A stretch of DNA of 13,003 bases from SMXL01 sp964527795 (GCA_964527795.1 CAZGOS010000077.1:1-13003), one strand, 5' to 3'; positions 1 to 6,837 are shown, numbered from the stretch's first letter. Notes: a model not told the origin generated them from the letters alone. Numbers and translations: made by a program.

Positions 1-1378
1 AGCGGTCGTCGTACGTCTCAAGGGCTGCGAGAGTGGCTCGAAAAACAAGCGGGATATGTCTGATGAAGTACGCGAGCGGCAGCATCCAGAAACTACCGAC
101 CAGTACGCTGCCCAGTGTCAATGCGGACGGCTGATTAAAAGTAATAATCAGGTTAATGGCGATGACGGTACCGGGAATGGCAAATGGAAGTACCGCCAGT
201 GCTCGAAGAATACCGCGTCCGGGAATGTTGCCTTTAGCGAGTGCAACGGCCGCGAGCACTCCAAATACCAGGTTGCCTGCCGTCGCTATGGCCGCCATTT
301 GAAGACTATTCAGGATGGGCTCGAATACGCGGCGCTGTGCGACGAGGTTAACATAATTGGCGAGCGTATATCGCTCGGGAAGTACCTGATACGTCCAGCT
401 CCCTTCCTCTACAAATGAGATCAGGACGATGGTTGCTACCGGCAGCAGGAGGACAATGAGGATCAGACTGCCAAGGGCGAGGGCAAGCAATCGGCCCATG
501 CCGGACCGGATGGGTACAGCCAACGGCGCCGATCCTTTCGACGCCGTTCTCGAAAGCGGAACGCGCGATTTCCATTCGATCAGGATCAGGAACAGCAGGC
601 AAATCGCTGTAAGAATGATGGATATGATTGCAGACGCTTCGATATTTCCGTTCGTCTTGTAATTGTATATCTGAAGCGTCATGAAATTCTTCGAGCCTGC
701 GAACAGAAGAGGGGCTGTGAACGAAGCCATCGAAATCATGAATACCAGAAGCGAAGAGCTAATGATCGCCGGCCGCAAATGGGGCAGGATGACAGAAAAG
801 AACGTTATCGCCTGACCGGCGCCGACGTCATAGGATGCTTCGACCAGGCTTCGATCAACGTTTTTCAGTGCCGCGGAACAGAACAGGTAGAAAAACACAT
901 ACATCGAATAGATATGAACAAGCAGAACGGCCCAGAGACCGCTGAACGAAAATGGGATCGTCTCGAGGTTGAACAGGGTCTGCAATCCACGAGGCAGTAT
1001 GCCGCTTTCTCCGTAGAGGAAGAGAAAAGCAAGCACGCCGACAAGTGGAGGAAGGGCAAGTGGGAGCACCGCCAGAGCAAGCAGAATCTTCTTGAACGGG
1101 AATTCAAATCGAAAAAACAAATAAGCGAGCGAGATGCCGACATTCGCCGATCCGACGACGGTCCAGAGTGAAATCCAAACAGAGTTGCCGAGAGCTCTGA
1201 CGTTTGCCGATCTGAGCGACGAGAAAAGCTCCGAAACGGCCGGATATCGCAACCCCTCGGCAACGAGTCGAAGACTCGGGTAAAGCACATATCCGCCCAG
1301 TACCAGACAGAGAATCGCAAACAGCAGCCAGGCGGCTCGTGGTGAGAGCCACAGAGATTGGTTCGTCGGTCGAATCAT
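1..1378 (-). CDS. Fused double-domain ABC transporter permease, FbpB/PhnU type (partial, runs off left edge)
   Basis: Integral inner-membrane component of an ABC importer, probably for ferric iron, 2-aminoethylphosphonate or a similar small substrate. I translated the minus strand from ATG at 1378; 459 codons are visible and the 3' end is outside the window. The first MetI-like permease domain has hydrophobic segments near residues 16-33, 65-88, 99-122 and 147-170. Its ATPase-contacting EAA loop starts at residue 180 (EASYDVGAG, with LPHLRP about 10 residues later). TAPLLFAG then MTLQIYN is typical of FbpB-family permeases. A second domain begins after a linker near residue 300, with hydrophobic stretches (LILIVLLLPVATIVL, MAAIATAGNLVFGVLAAVAL) and ends at RHIPLVFRATLAAL, just before its own EAA loop. 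The start lies 42 bp after the recR stop on the same strand, with no clear Shine-Dalgarno. Neither the ATPase nor the binding protein is in the window, so the substrate is not decided. Confidence 0.9.
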   Translation of the reverse strand, partial: MIRPTNQSLWLSPRAAWLLFAILCLVLGGYVLYPSLRLVAEGLRYPAVSELFSSLRSANVRALGNSVWISLWTVVGSANVGISLAYLFFRFEFPFKKILLALAVLPLALPPLVGVLAFLFLYGESGILPRGLQTLFNLETIPFSFSGLWAVLLVHIYSMYVFFYLFCSAALKNVDRSLVEASYDVGAGQAITFFSVILPHLRPAIISSSLLVFMISMASFTAPLLFAGSKNFMTLQIYNYKTNGNIEASAIISIILTAICLLFLILIEWKSRVPLSRTASKGSAPLAVPIRSGMGRLLALALGSLILIVLLLPVATIVLISFVEEGSWTYQVLPERYTLANYVNLVAQRRVFEPILNSLQMAAIATAGNLVFGVLAAVALAKGNIPGRGILRALAVLPFAIPGTVIAINLIITFNQPSALTLGSVLVGSFWMLPLAYFIRHIPLVFRATLAALETYDDR

Positions 1379-1420
1379 GGGTTCGTTGCTGCCCGCTGTT
1401 AGATTGGGTAATGCAACCCG

Positions 1421-2041
1421 CTATAGTTCGACACGACTTTCTATGGCGCGTGTGAGCGTCGCTTCATCGGTGAATTCGAGGTTGCTTCCAATCGGTATGC
1501 CCCGAGCCAGGCGGGAGACCTTGATCTCAAAAGGAGCCATGAGCTGCGACAGGTAATATGCTGTCGTATCACCTTCAACACTCGGATTCACGGCAAGAAT
1601 AACTTCCTGAACGGACGAGATCTCATCATCACCACCGCTCATCTTCAGTCGTTCAACCAATTCCCGGATTTTGAGATCATCGGGGCCGATGCCATCGAGG
1701 GGAGAAATGACGCCGCCCAGAACATGGTACACGCCCTTGAATCCGTGGGTGCGCTCTATGGCGACCACGTCTGTAGGTTCTTCAACAACGCAAACGAGTG
1801 ATTGGTCGCGCCTATCGGACGCACAGATAGCACAGGGGTCTTCGTCTGTCGCGTTGAAACATGTTGAACAATAGATCACGCGTTCCTTGACGGCGATCAG
1901 CGCATCGGCTAGCTGCTGGACATCATCTCGGGACATTTTCAGAACAAACGCAGCCAGCCGCTGGGCCGTTTTGCGTCCTATCGTGGGCAGTTTGGAGAAT
2001 TGCTCGACGAGCGATTCTACCGATTCAGAGGTGAAATGCAT
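1421..2041 (-). CDS. recR: Recombination mediator protein RecR
   Basis: RecR works with RecF and RecO to load RecA at single-stranded gaps and is a cytoplasmic DNA-binding clamp. The 206-residue length is standard. The order of parts is complete: an N-terminal helix-hairpin-helix (LPTIGRKTAQRLA, residues 18-30), a four-cysteine zinc finger (C58, C61, C70, C73), a Toprim domain opening with VVEEPTDVVAIE (85-96), and the conserved C-terminal SRLARGIPIGSNLEF stretch (176-190). It starts with ATG 9 bp after the ybaB stop, so the two are almost certainly co-transcribed, in the widespread order dnaX-ybaB-recR. Nothing about it looks damaged. Confidence 0.97.
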   Translation of the reverse strand: MHFTSESVESLVEQFSKLPTIGRKTAQRLAAFVLKMSRDDVQQLADALIAVKERVIYCSTCFNATDEDPCAICASDRRDQSLVCVVEEPTDVVAIERTHGFKGVYHVLGGVISPLDGIGPDDLKIRELVERLKMSGGDDEISSVQEVILAVNPSVEGDTTAYYLSQLMAPFEIKVSRLARGIPIGSNLEFTDEATLTRAIESRVEL

Positions 2042-2050
2042 GAGCGAAGT

Positions 2051-2389
2051 CTACATGCCGAGGCTGCCTAGATCCATACCGGGGGGCAGGAAACTGCCGG
2101 CTGCTCGGGCCATCTCGTCTTTGGCTATACTCGCAGCTTCGTCAAGCGCCTTGTTGATCCCGGCGATAACGAGGTCTTCAAGCAATTCCACGTCCTCAGG
2201 ATCAATCACTTCCTTTTCTATGGAAATGGCAGTGATTCGCTGTTGACCATTTGCCGTGACTTTGACCATTCCGCCACCCGCTTCAGCCGTGACCGTTTGA
2301 TTGGCCAGATGTTCTTGCGTTTCCGCCATTTTCTTCTGCACATCCATCATCTTGCCGAACATATCGGCCATATTCATCTCGTCAGTCAT
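2051..2389 (-). CDS. ebfC: YbaB/EbfC family nucleoid-associated protein
   Basis: Small dimeric DNA-binding protein that coats the nucleoid. The 112-residue protein shows the family pattern: an N-terminal helix rich in M, K and Q (MADMFGKMMDVQKKMAE), the central beta part (GGGMVKVTANGQQRI), a DPEDVELLEDLVIAGINKAL stretch, and a Gly/Pro/Met-rich tail (PPGMDLGSLGM). The open frame extends upstream to 2485, but that would overlap the dnaX 3' end and add 32 residues foreign to the family. I chose the ATG at 2389, whose MTDEMNMADMFGK start fits homologues and the usual length. It lies 61 bp after dnaX and 9 bp before recR, in the classic dnaX-ybaB-recR operon. Confidence 0.93.
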   Translation of the reverse strand: MTDEMNMADMFGKMMDVQKKMAETQEHLANQTVTAEAGGGMVKVTANGQQRITAISIEKEVIDPEDVELLEDLVIAGINKALDEAASIAKDEMARAAGSFLPPGMDLGSLGM

Positions 2390-2450
2390 CGTAAGTCCAG
2401 TTCTTTGAGATCGAGTAACAAACGTGCTCCTTATCGAGAAGCCCAACAAT

Positions 2451-4469
2451 TTACCATACGATTTCACCGCCAAAACGCTCCACAAGAGACTTCACTGCCG
2501 GATTATCTTCACACTTCTTCTTTAGAAATGCGCGTGCGTCGAAGGAATCGTTGTTCGGACCCTGTAAGTCATTTGCCATTTCCTGGCAGACGCTGAATTG
2601 AAGGTCACCTATTTCCATTTTGGCCGTTTGTTCCAGGCTTTCGGAAAGCCTGGAACGCTCGCTGCGTAAGATGCGCTCATGAAACGCATCCGGCACGCCG
2701 ATGACCACGTCGTCCCCGTGCAGCGAGAGGATTCTTGTGTGTTGAAGAAGCGAACCCAGTCTGATCTGGTTTTCCATGGTGTCGGAAACGACCCGGGTCC
2801 ATGCTTCGGACAGCGCATCCGGCACCGAAATAACTTGCGCCTCCGCAAGGACTGCTACGTCGCCCATATCATGCTCGGTGCTCTCTCCGCTGACAGCTTG
2901 AACGGCATTTTCGGTTCCACCGTCTGCTCGTTTGAGTGCGGGGGCGTCAAAAGGAAGTTTGAGCGCGCCTGCGGCGCTTGATGTCGTGGCTTCCCCACCG
3001 GGCGGCCCGGCTTTGTGTAGTGGCGCAGTCGACTTCGGCGCAGACTCAGTCATCGACGAAGGCACATCTCGGTCCGATTCTATCGCATATTCGGCTTCTG
3101 ACGGAACAGCGATCTGCGATGCTTCCGGAGAGGGTTTTTTTTCGCGTGACTTTCCACTCGGTGCGTGCCGAGGGGTGACCGCTCCTGATTGCACATCGAC
3201 TGCTGACGATTCGGGCGTCGCCGGATGAGTCGACTGCCCGCCTGGAGACCCGCGTAGTACGGTTGTTGAACCTTCTTCCGACTTCTTTGATACAGACGGT
3301 TCCCGAGCGATGATCTCCAGGCGTTCGATTTTTTCGAGCGCCGTGCGGATGTCCAAAGCGGAGGGCAGGCTCGCCATTTTCAGAAGTGCCATTTCCAGCC
3401 GGAGTCTTGGCTGACGCGTATTTCTGAACGAATCAGATGTCTCCCCAACGATGTGCACATGACGGAGAAGAACGGATTCAGAGAACCGCGCCGCTTCGGT
3501 GTCATAGCGTTCCTGGATCTGCGATGTGGTTTCAAGCAGCGTGCGATCGCCGACGGTTTTAATGACGAGAAGGTTACGAAGGTGCTCTGCCAGGCCGTCG
3601 AGGAATTCCTGCAGGTCGTAGCCGGAACGGACGATATGCTCGACGATCTGAATCATTCGCCCCACTTCGCCGCCGGCTGCCGCGTCGGTGACGTCGAAAT
3701 AGAGGTCGGCGTCCACTACGCCCAGCGCCTTGATAATCTCCTCGTAGACGAGGGTTGTGCCACACAGAGAAACGGACTGGTCAAATACGGACAGAGCGTC
3801 ACGAAGCGCGCCGTCACCCTTGCGGGCAATGAGCATGAGCGACGACTCGTCCGAAGTGATTTTCTCTTCGGCACAAATATCCTTGAGCCTCAAGATGATC
3901 TCCGGTACGGCGATTCGCCGAAAATCGAAACGCTGGCAACGCGACTGGATCGTCGGCAACACTTTATGCGGCTCTGTTGTCGCGAAAATGAATAACACGT
4001 AGGGAGGCGGTTCTTCCAGCGTTTTCAGGAGCGCATTGAATGCCGACGTTGTCAGCATGTGCACTTCGTCGATGATGTAGACCTTCATGCGCCCGCCCTG
4101 CGGGGGGATGCGCACCGTTTCTCTGAGATCGCGCACATCCTCGACCTTGTTGTTCGAGGCGGCATCGATTTCTATGATGTTGAGATTGCGCGCCTCCTCG
4201 AACGATTTGCAGGACATGCACGTCCGGCAGGGCTCGGATCGGTCTTCTCGATCTTCGAGTGGGGTCGTGCAGTTAATCGCTTTCGCGAGGATGCGCGCCG
4301 CCGTGGTTTTTCCGACACCCCGCGGACCCGTAAACATATAGGCGTGGGCGAGTCTGTCCAGCCGTATCGCATTCTTTAGCGTCTCGGTTACGTGTACCTG
4401 GGCTACAACGTCACCAAACAACTGGGGCCGGTACTTTCGCGCGGTTACGAGATAGGTCTGATCAGTCAT
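2451..4469 (-). CDS. dnaX: DNA polymerase III subunits gamma/tau
   Basis: Clamp-loader ATPase that opens and places the beta sliding clamp and, as tau, couples polymerases at the fork. The 672-residue protein has a Walker A motif (GPRGVGKT, 48-55), a zinc module with C67, C81, C84 and C87, a Walker B motif (IIDEVH, 132-137), the sensor segment FATTEPHKVLPT (162-173), and the arginine-finger SRC motif at 176-178. Domain III follows to about residue 370. A low-complexity Ser/Pro/Glu/Ala linker covers roughly 390-560, before a conserved C-terminal domain (about 565-672). An A8 run lies inside the linker at codons 443-445 and could allow a shorter gamma form. A promoter-like sequence lies about 60 bp upstream; no Shine-Dalgarno is obvious. 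ybaB and recR follow on the same strand. Confidence 0.97.
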   Translation of the reverse strand: MTDQTYLVTARKYRPQLFGDVVAQVHVTETLKNAIRLDRLAHAYMFTGPRGVGKTTAARILAKAINCTTPLEDREDRSEPCRTCMSCKSFEEARNLNIIEIDAASNNKVEDVRDLRETVRIPPQGGRMKVYIIDEVHMLTTSAFNALLKTLEEPPPYVLFIFATTEPHKVLPTIQSRCQRFDFRRIAVPEIILRLKDICAEEKITSDESSLMLIARKGDGALRDALSVFDQSVSLCGTTLVYEEIIKALGVVDADLYFDVTDAAAGGEVGRMIQIVEHIVRSGYDLQEFLDGLAEHLRNLLVIKTVGDRTLLETTSQIQERYDTEAARFSESVLLRHVHIVGETSDSFRNTRQPRLRLEMALLKMASLPSALDIRTALEKIERLEIIAREPSVSKKSEEGSTTVLRGSPGGQSTHPATPESSAVDVQSGAVTPRHAPSGKSREKKPSPEASQIAVPSEAEYAIESDRDVPSSMTESAPKSTAPLHKAGPPGGEATTSSAAGALKLPFDAPALKRADGGTENAVQAVSGESTEHDMGDVAVLAEAQVISVPDALSEAWTRVVSDTMENQIRLGSLLQHTRILSLHGDDVVIGVPDAFHERILRSERSRLSESLEQTAKMEIGDLQFSVCQEMANDLQGPNNDSFDARAFLKKKCEDNPAVKSLVERFGGEIVW
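3135..3142 (-). other. A8 slippery run in dnaX, candidate frameshift or transcriptional slippage site
   Basis: The minus strand reads GAA AAA AAA CCC at codons 443-446, giving an in-phase A AAA AAA heptamer. Both alternative frames close soon afterwards. A -1 shift (or one extra A in the mRNA) gives about 29 new residues and then TGA. A +1 shift (or one lost A) gives about 19 and then TAG. Either would make a product of roughly 465-475 residues that keeps the AAA+ and domain III parts but loses the C-terminal tau region. In E. coli and Thermus, dnaX uses A-rich slippage to make gamma. Here it is inferred from sequence only, and I did not find a clear stimulatory hairpin. Confidence 0.4.
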
Positions 4470-4527
4470 GTGACGGAGCTACTGCGGACGATTTCGTGTG
4501 AACGGAACGGGCGCTGGTTAATAAAAC

Positions 4528-4556
4528 AACATAGTCGGGATACTGCCCGAGTGCAA
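4528..4556 (-). promoter_or_regulatory. Putative dnaX promoter with an inverted repeat in its spacer
   Basis: Reading the minus strand, TTGCAC (4556-4551) and TATGTT (4533-4528) are separated by 17 bp, a good sigma-70-like arrangement. Transcription would start near 4521, about 50 bases before the dnaX ATG. The spacer holds a perfect inverted repeat: TCGGG (4535-4539), six bases, CCCGA (4546-4550). This could be an operator or chance. The rest of 4470-4705 shows no gene, and I looked there for an SRP RNA, a common dnaX neighbour, without success. Confidence 0.4.
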
Positions 4557-4705
4557 GCCTAAACAGGTGGTGATACGGCGTATTCTAAACGAAAACGGGC
4601 AGGATGTTCGCAGCGCCATGCCCACTCCAATTTATCAGCGACGCTCGCGCACTGACAAAGGAGTCCGACCGCTCTTCTCAGTAGGCGGTAGTAAGGGCAA
4701 CGAAC

Positions 4706-5044
4706 CTACAATCCGACGACGCCCAGAGCAGCTCCCGTAATAGATCGGATAAGGGAGAGACGCACCTGGTCAATCCGGGTCAGAGCAAGTCCAGCCGCCT
4801 TCAGCGTATTCAATTCAGCTACGGATACACGCGCTTCGACCAGCCACCCGTATTCTTCAGCGGTGATTGCCCCGGCAGCCAACATGGCATTCCATCGATC
4901 GAGATCTTTTCGCGATTGTAAAATGAACTCCTTCCCGGATTTCAAAACGGCGTCTCTAATCGACGGAAGATTTTCCTTAATCTGTTCTTTCAGAATTGCC
5001 AGGACGTCTTCGAGAAATGTATCGGTGCTTTCTGCTTCGCGCAT
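4706..5044 (-). CDS. Conserved-looking hypothetical protein, 112 aa, partner of upstream lipoprotein
   Basis: Function unknown. The 112-residue protein appears mostly alpha-helical and cytoplasmic. It starts with an acidic/basic N-terminal helix (TFLEDVLAILKEQIKEN), then AGAITAEEYGWLVEARVSV and a hydrophobic C-terminus (SLIRSITGAALGVVGL) that could sit on a membrane. No catalytic motif or cysteine pair is visible. The middle block (AAGAITAEEY ... LNTLKAAGLALTRID) has the feel of a conserved family I have seen in Bacteroidetes, but I cannot name it. Its ATG lies 8 bp after the stop of the lipoprotein gene at 5053-5487, so the two form a likely operon and may act together at the envelope. It ends with TAG, 236 bp upstream of dnaX. 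Confidence 0.75.
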   Translation of the reverse strand: MREAESTDTFLEDVLAILKEQIKENLPSIRDAVLKSGKEFILQSRKDLDRWNAMLAAGAITAEEYGWLVEARVSVAELNTLKAAGLALTRIDQVRLSLIRSITGAALGVVGL

Positions 5045-5052
5045 GGGTGTAT

Positions 5053-5487
5053 TCAGTTGTCAAAACGCAGCTTTCCGCTCTCAAGACCAATAACGGTGTC
5101 GAATGCGTCGGATATGAGCAGCCGCGACTCCTGGATAAACGGGTAACGCAGGGTGCCTTCCGATTCCCAGCGGTTTAAGAATCCACCGAAAAGATTCCTG
5201 TCAGGATCAAGAAGAATTTCCCACTGCAGAGTGGAGTGCTCATTGCGAGGCCTGCCTTTGGCAAATTCGTACGCTTTGTCCAGCTCCGTCCTCAGCTTGT
5301 CTACCCGACTCAGGTTTTCCTGAAAAGGCGTTTCTGCCCGGTCCATCAGTTTGAGCGATTCCACTTTGAGCTCCGTGGCATACAGATAGGCCTGCTGACT
5401 GAATGGTGCGATAGCCGGTGTGCACGACGCTACAGCGAGTACGAAAACATATTGTACGCAAACACCAACTTGCCGACGGATCAGCAT
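5053..5487 (-). CDS. Putative lipoprotein, 144 aa
   Basis: The N-terminus is a type II signal peptide: basic MLIRRQ, a hydrophobic stretch (VGVCVQYVFVLAVAS), and a lipobox V-A-S-C with the lipidated cysteine at residue 22. The mature part (about 122 residues) contains a charged helical segment (YLYATELKVESLKLMDRAETPF) and RVDKLRTELDKAYEFAKGRP, suggesting a helical or coiled-coil domain. It is followed by WEILLDPDRNLFGGFLNRW. No enzymatic motif was recognised. It probably sits in the periplasm or outer membrane, together with the 112-aa protein whose start is 8 bp downstream. Three CGGGAGGGT repeats, 23 bp apart, lie immediately upstream. I chose the ATG at 5487 because it gives a proper signal peptide. 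Confidence 0.8.
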   Translation of the reverse strand: MLIRRQVGVCVQYVFVLAVASCTPAIAPFSQQAYLYATELKVESLKLMDRAETPFQENLSRVDKLRTELDKAYEFAKGRPRNEHSTLQWEILLDPDRNLFGGFLNRWESEGTLRYPFIQESRLLISDAFDTVIGLESGKLRFDN

Positions 5488-5505
5488 TTTTACATTCTGG
5501 GCTGG

Positions 5506-5574
5506 CGGGAGGGTCAGGTATTCGGTTCCGGGAGGGTGCCCCCCTTTTTCCCGGGAGGGTGCCCCTTCCTGATT
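5506..5574. repeat. Three 9-bp direct repeats at exact 23-bp spacing, upstream of lipoprotein gene
   Basis: CGGGAGGGT occurs at 5506-5514, 5529-5537 and 5552-5560 (plus strand), so the interval is 23 bp both times. Copies 2 and 3 extend the match to CGGGAGGGTGCCCC, and copy 1 diverges after the ninth base. The array ends about 19 bp before the lipoprotein start at 5487 on the minus strand, where the sites read ACCCTCCCG. Spacing of about two helical turns on one DNA face would suit a tandem regulator site. It could also be a decayed tandem duplication. Confidence 0.6.
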
Positions 5575-5576
5575 AG

Positions 5577-5720
5577 AAACGAAAAAACACAGCGGGCTAC
5601 GACGACGAAAAGGAAGCTGCTGTTGCCGACAACGCTGCGCTTGAAAAATTCAGGGAACGTCGGGCAATCAGGAATCAACCTAAACTGCAGCGTCTGCAGG
5701 GTCTGTCGGAAAGACGTTAG
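5577..5720 (+). pseudogene. Possible 3' remnant of a plus-strand gene
   Basis: The plus-strand frame between an in-frame TAG (5574-5576) and the TAG at 5718-5720 encodes 47 residues with no ATG, GTG or TTG. The residues look like a real helical C-terminus: GYDDEKEAAVADNAALEKF, then RERRAIRNQPKLQRLQGLSERR. The acidic-to-basic helix pattern and the Ala/Leu/Glu composition are unlike the Arg/Ser-rich nonsense of antisense frames here. Its stop overlaps the TAA of the convergent lipoprotein gene (5717-5719). I cannot name the family. With no start codon, it is best read as a 5'-truncated relic, or as chance. Confidence 0.3.
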
Positions 5721-6229
5721 CGCCGGGCGAGTAAAAATGAGCGGTTGCCGTGTTTCAGGATGAACTTCCGATTCTTGTCAGGAAGACTATCCAACCTGAA
5801 TTCAGCCCGATACAGGTAGATGCAAGACGTGACAGGATCCGGATCAACGCTACCTCCATAGGGGGCCGACCAGTCGGATACCGTCGTACAGATGGGTCCG
5901 TGCAAGCGTGCGAAACTCATCGCTGCCGATTTTCCGGAGTCATAGACGAGAGTCAACGGCAGCGGTCTACTGGGCATCACGGCATGATCGGCGTACTTCG
6001 TTCCGGGCAGGGGTTCGATCTCGATCTCGACAAGAGCGTGATATCCGGTGTCACACGAGTCTACCGCCAACCAGGCAGACTCCGGCAGAGTGAGTTCGTA
6101 CAGCGGAGAGAATGCCCTGTTGTCGAAATGGGAGAGTTGCGTCTGACTGCAACCGGTAACCAGAAGCGAAAAAAAGGGTACCGCCCAGATAGATATGATC
6201 GAACTCTTACGCCGTCGCTGTTGTATCAC
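5717..6229 (-). CDS. Putative lipoprotein, 170 aa (GTG start)
   Basis: A basic N-terminus (MIQQRRRKSS) leads into a hydrophobic core (IISIWAVPFFSLLVT) and a lipobox V-T-G-C, with the lipid-bearing cysteine near residue 27. The mature region includes LPESAWLAVDSCDTGYHALVEI and two more segments with cysteine (HGPICTTVSDW, VTSCIYLYRAEF), so a periplasmic disulfide is possible. No known domain was recognised. The GTG start overlaps the TGA of the upstream small membrane protein by four bases (GTGA), which implies translational coupling. A longer plus-strand frame covers the same DNA but lacks protein-like features, while this frame has a full export signal. Confidence 0.7.
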   Translation of the reverse strand: MIQQRRRKSSIISIWAVPFFSLLVTGCSQTQLSHFDNRAFSPLYELTLPESAWLAVDSCDTGYHALVEIEIEPLPGTKYADHAVMPSRPLPLTLVYDSGKSAAMSFARLHGPICTTVSDWSAPYGGSVDPDPVTSCIYLYRAEFRLDSLPDKNRKFILKHGNRSFLLARR

Positions 6230-6453
6230 GAATTAATCCCGACTTCTTTAATGACAGACGTGCATTCCGAAACGCCGGACTCCACGATCAGGCGAACGAC
6301 ATCGGATGTGGCTATACCGGCAATAAGAACAAGGACGATGGGTCCGGTGTACAGAGAGGCGACGATGGTCCCGAATAGAAACTGCCGGATGAGGCGTGGA
6401 AGACCGCCTGCATCAAGGTGCGGCCACGGAGAATATTTGAACGGCATGCGCAT
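6226..6453 (-). CDS. Small single-helix membrane protein
   Basis: A 75-residue protein with one clear membrane-spanning segment (about residues 24-48, FLFGTIVASLYTGPIVLVLI). A short cytoplasmic-type head (MRMPFKYSPWPHL) precedes it, and the tail SDVVRLIVESGVSE follows. The function is unknown. The stop overlaps the GTG of the 170-aa lipoprotein gene by four bases, so the pair is probably translated together. The start is uncertain: TTG 6459, ATG 6453 and ATG 6447 are all in frame, and the last has GGGA at six-base spacing. A promoter-like sequence and a G10 run lie just upstream, and an in-frame TAA at 6487-6489 blocks any longer N-terminus. Confidence 0.6.
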   Translation of the reverse strand: MRMPFKYSPWPHLDAGGLPRLIRQFLFGTIVASLYTGPIVLVLIAGIATSDVVRLIVESGVSECTSVIKEVGINS

Positions 6454-6491
6454 TCCCAATGAGTGGCTGCGTTCTGGATTGCACGCTTAAT

Positions 6492-6501
6492 CCCCCCCCC
6501 C
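6492..6501. repeat. C10/G10 homopolymer in the leader of the small membrane protein gene
   Basis: Ten consecutive C on the plus strand (G on the coding strand) lie 39-48 bp before the ATG at 6453 and about 20-30 bp after a predicted transcription start. G/C runs of this length are prone to slipped-strand mispairing. The run is not inside a credible coding frame, so a length change would affect mRNA structure or promoter geometry instead of reading frame. Read errors could also alter the apparent length. Confidence 0.85.
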
Positions 6502-6528
6502 AAGAATGCCATTTTCCTCCGTATTTCA

Positions 6529-6557
6529 TTGATACGAATTTCAATTTCATAAGTCAA
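6529..6557 (-). promoter_or_regulatory. Putative promoter of the membrane protein/lipoprotein pair
   Basis: On the minus strand, TTGACT (6557-6552) and TATCAA (6534-6529) are separated by 17 bp inside an AT-rich stretch, a good match to a sigma-70-like promoter. The predicted start near 6522 places the G10 run in the 5' leader. The assignment rests on motif match only. Confidence 0.4.
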
Positions 6558-6612
6558 GGGGGCACAACGCGATGCATTCTTTCAAAAGGCGTTTTATGAC
6601 TGCTTCAAACGG

Positions 6613-6837
6613 ATGCGAAAGATCATTCACATAGACATGGATGTGTTTTATGCATCCGTGGAGCAACGCGACAGTCCCGAACTGAGAGGACATCCGGTCG
6701 CCGTCGGTGGATCAAGCAGACGCGGTGTCGCCGCAGCTGCGAGTTACGAAGCCAAGGCTTTTGGCGTGCCGAAAACGAGCCCGAGGTTGAAAGCGGCCAT
6801 CCGCATCATGCGCAGATTATCTGCGAGTCTCATATAA
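6613..6837 (+). pseudogene. dinB: DNA polymerase IV (DinB), N-terminal fragment
   Basis: The first 52 residues are clearly Y-family polymerase IV: MRKIIHIDMDVFYASVEQRD contains the first catalytic aspartate (D8) and the F-Y steric-gate region, followed by PELRGHPVAVGG, RGVAAAASYEAKAFGV. DinB is normally about 350-420 residues. Here resemblance fades after residue 52-65 and the frame stops at residue 74. The second catalytic Asp-Glu pair, thumb, little finger and clamp-binding peptide are absent, and no further DinB sequence appears downstream. It therefore cannot make a polymerase. The 3' end runs into the tail of a minus-strand pseudogene, so a deletion probably removed the rest. It is the only clear plus-strand gene relic of known family. 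Confidence 0.85.

Noticed and set aside
2390..2485. N-terminal extension of YbaB/EbfC to 2485
   Set aside because: It would overlap the dnaX end by 35 bp, is not family-like, and a standard start lies at 2389.
4470..4705. Possible SRP (4.5S) RNA or tRNA upstream of dnaX
   Set aside because: The conserved SRP RNA core and tRNA hallmarks were searched for on both strands and not found. Only a promoter-like sequence and a short palindrome are visible.
5528..5566. G/C-rich repeats as an intrinsic terminator
   Set aside because: The T5 run lies between repeats, and no plus-strand gene is upstream to terminate. The exact 23-bp spacing of three copies is better described as direct repeats.
5750..6490. 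Plus-strand open frame of 246 codons
   Set aside because: It is antisense to the 170-aa lipoprotein and small membrane protein, which have an export signal, a lipobox and coupled stop/start. The plus-strand product is Arg/Ser/Thr-rich with no domain character.
6312..6557. Minus-strand frame of 81 codons through the G10 run, possibly a phase-variable N-terminus for the small membrane protein
   Set aside because: The membrane protein's frame has a TAA at 6487-6489 right after the G run, so no change in run length could fuse the two. The region is better explained as promoter and leader.
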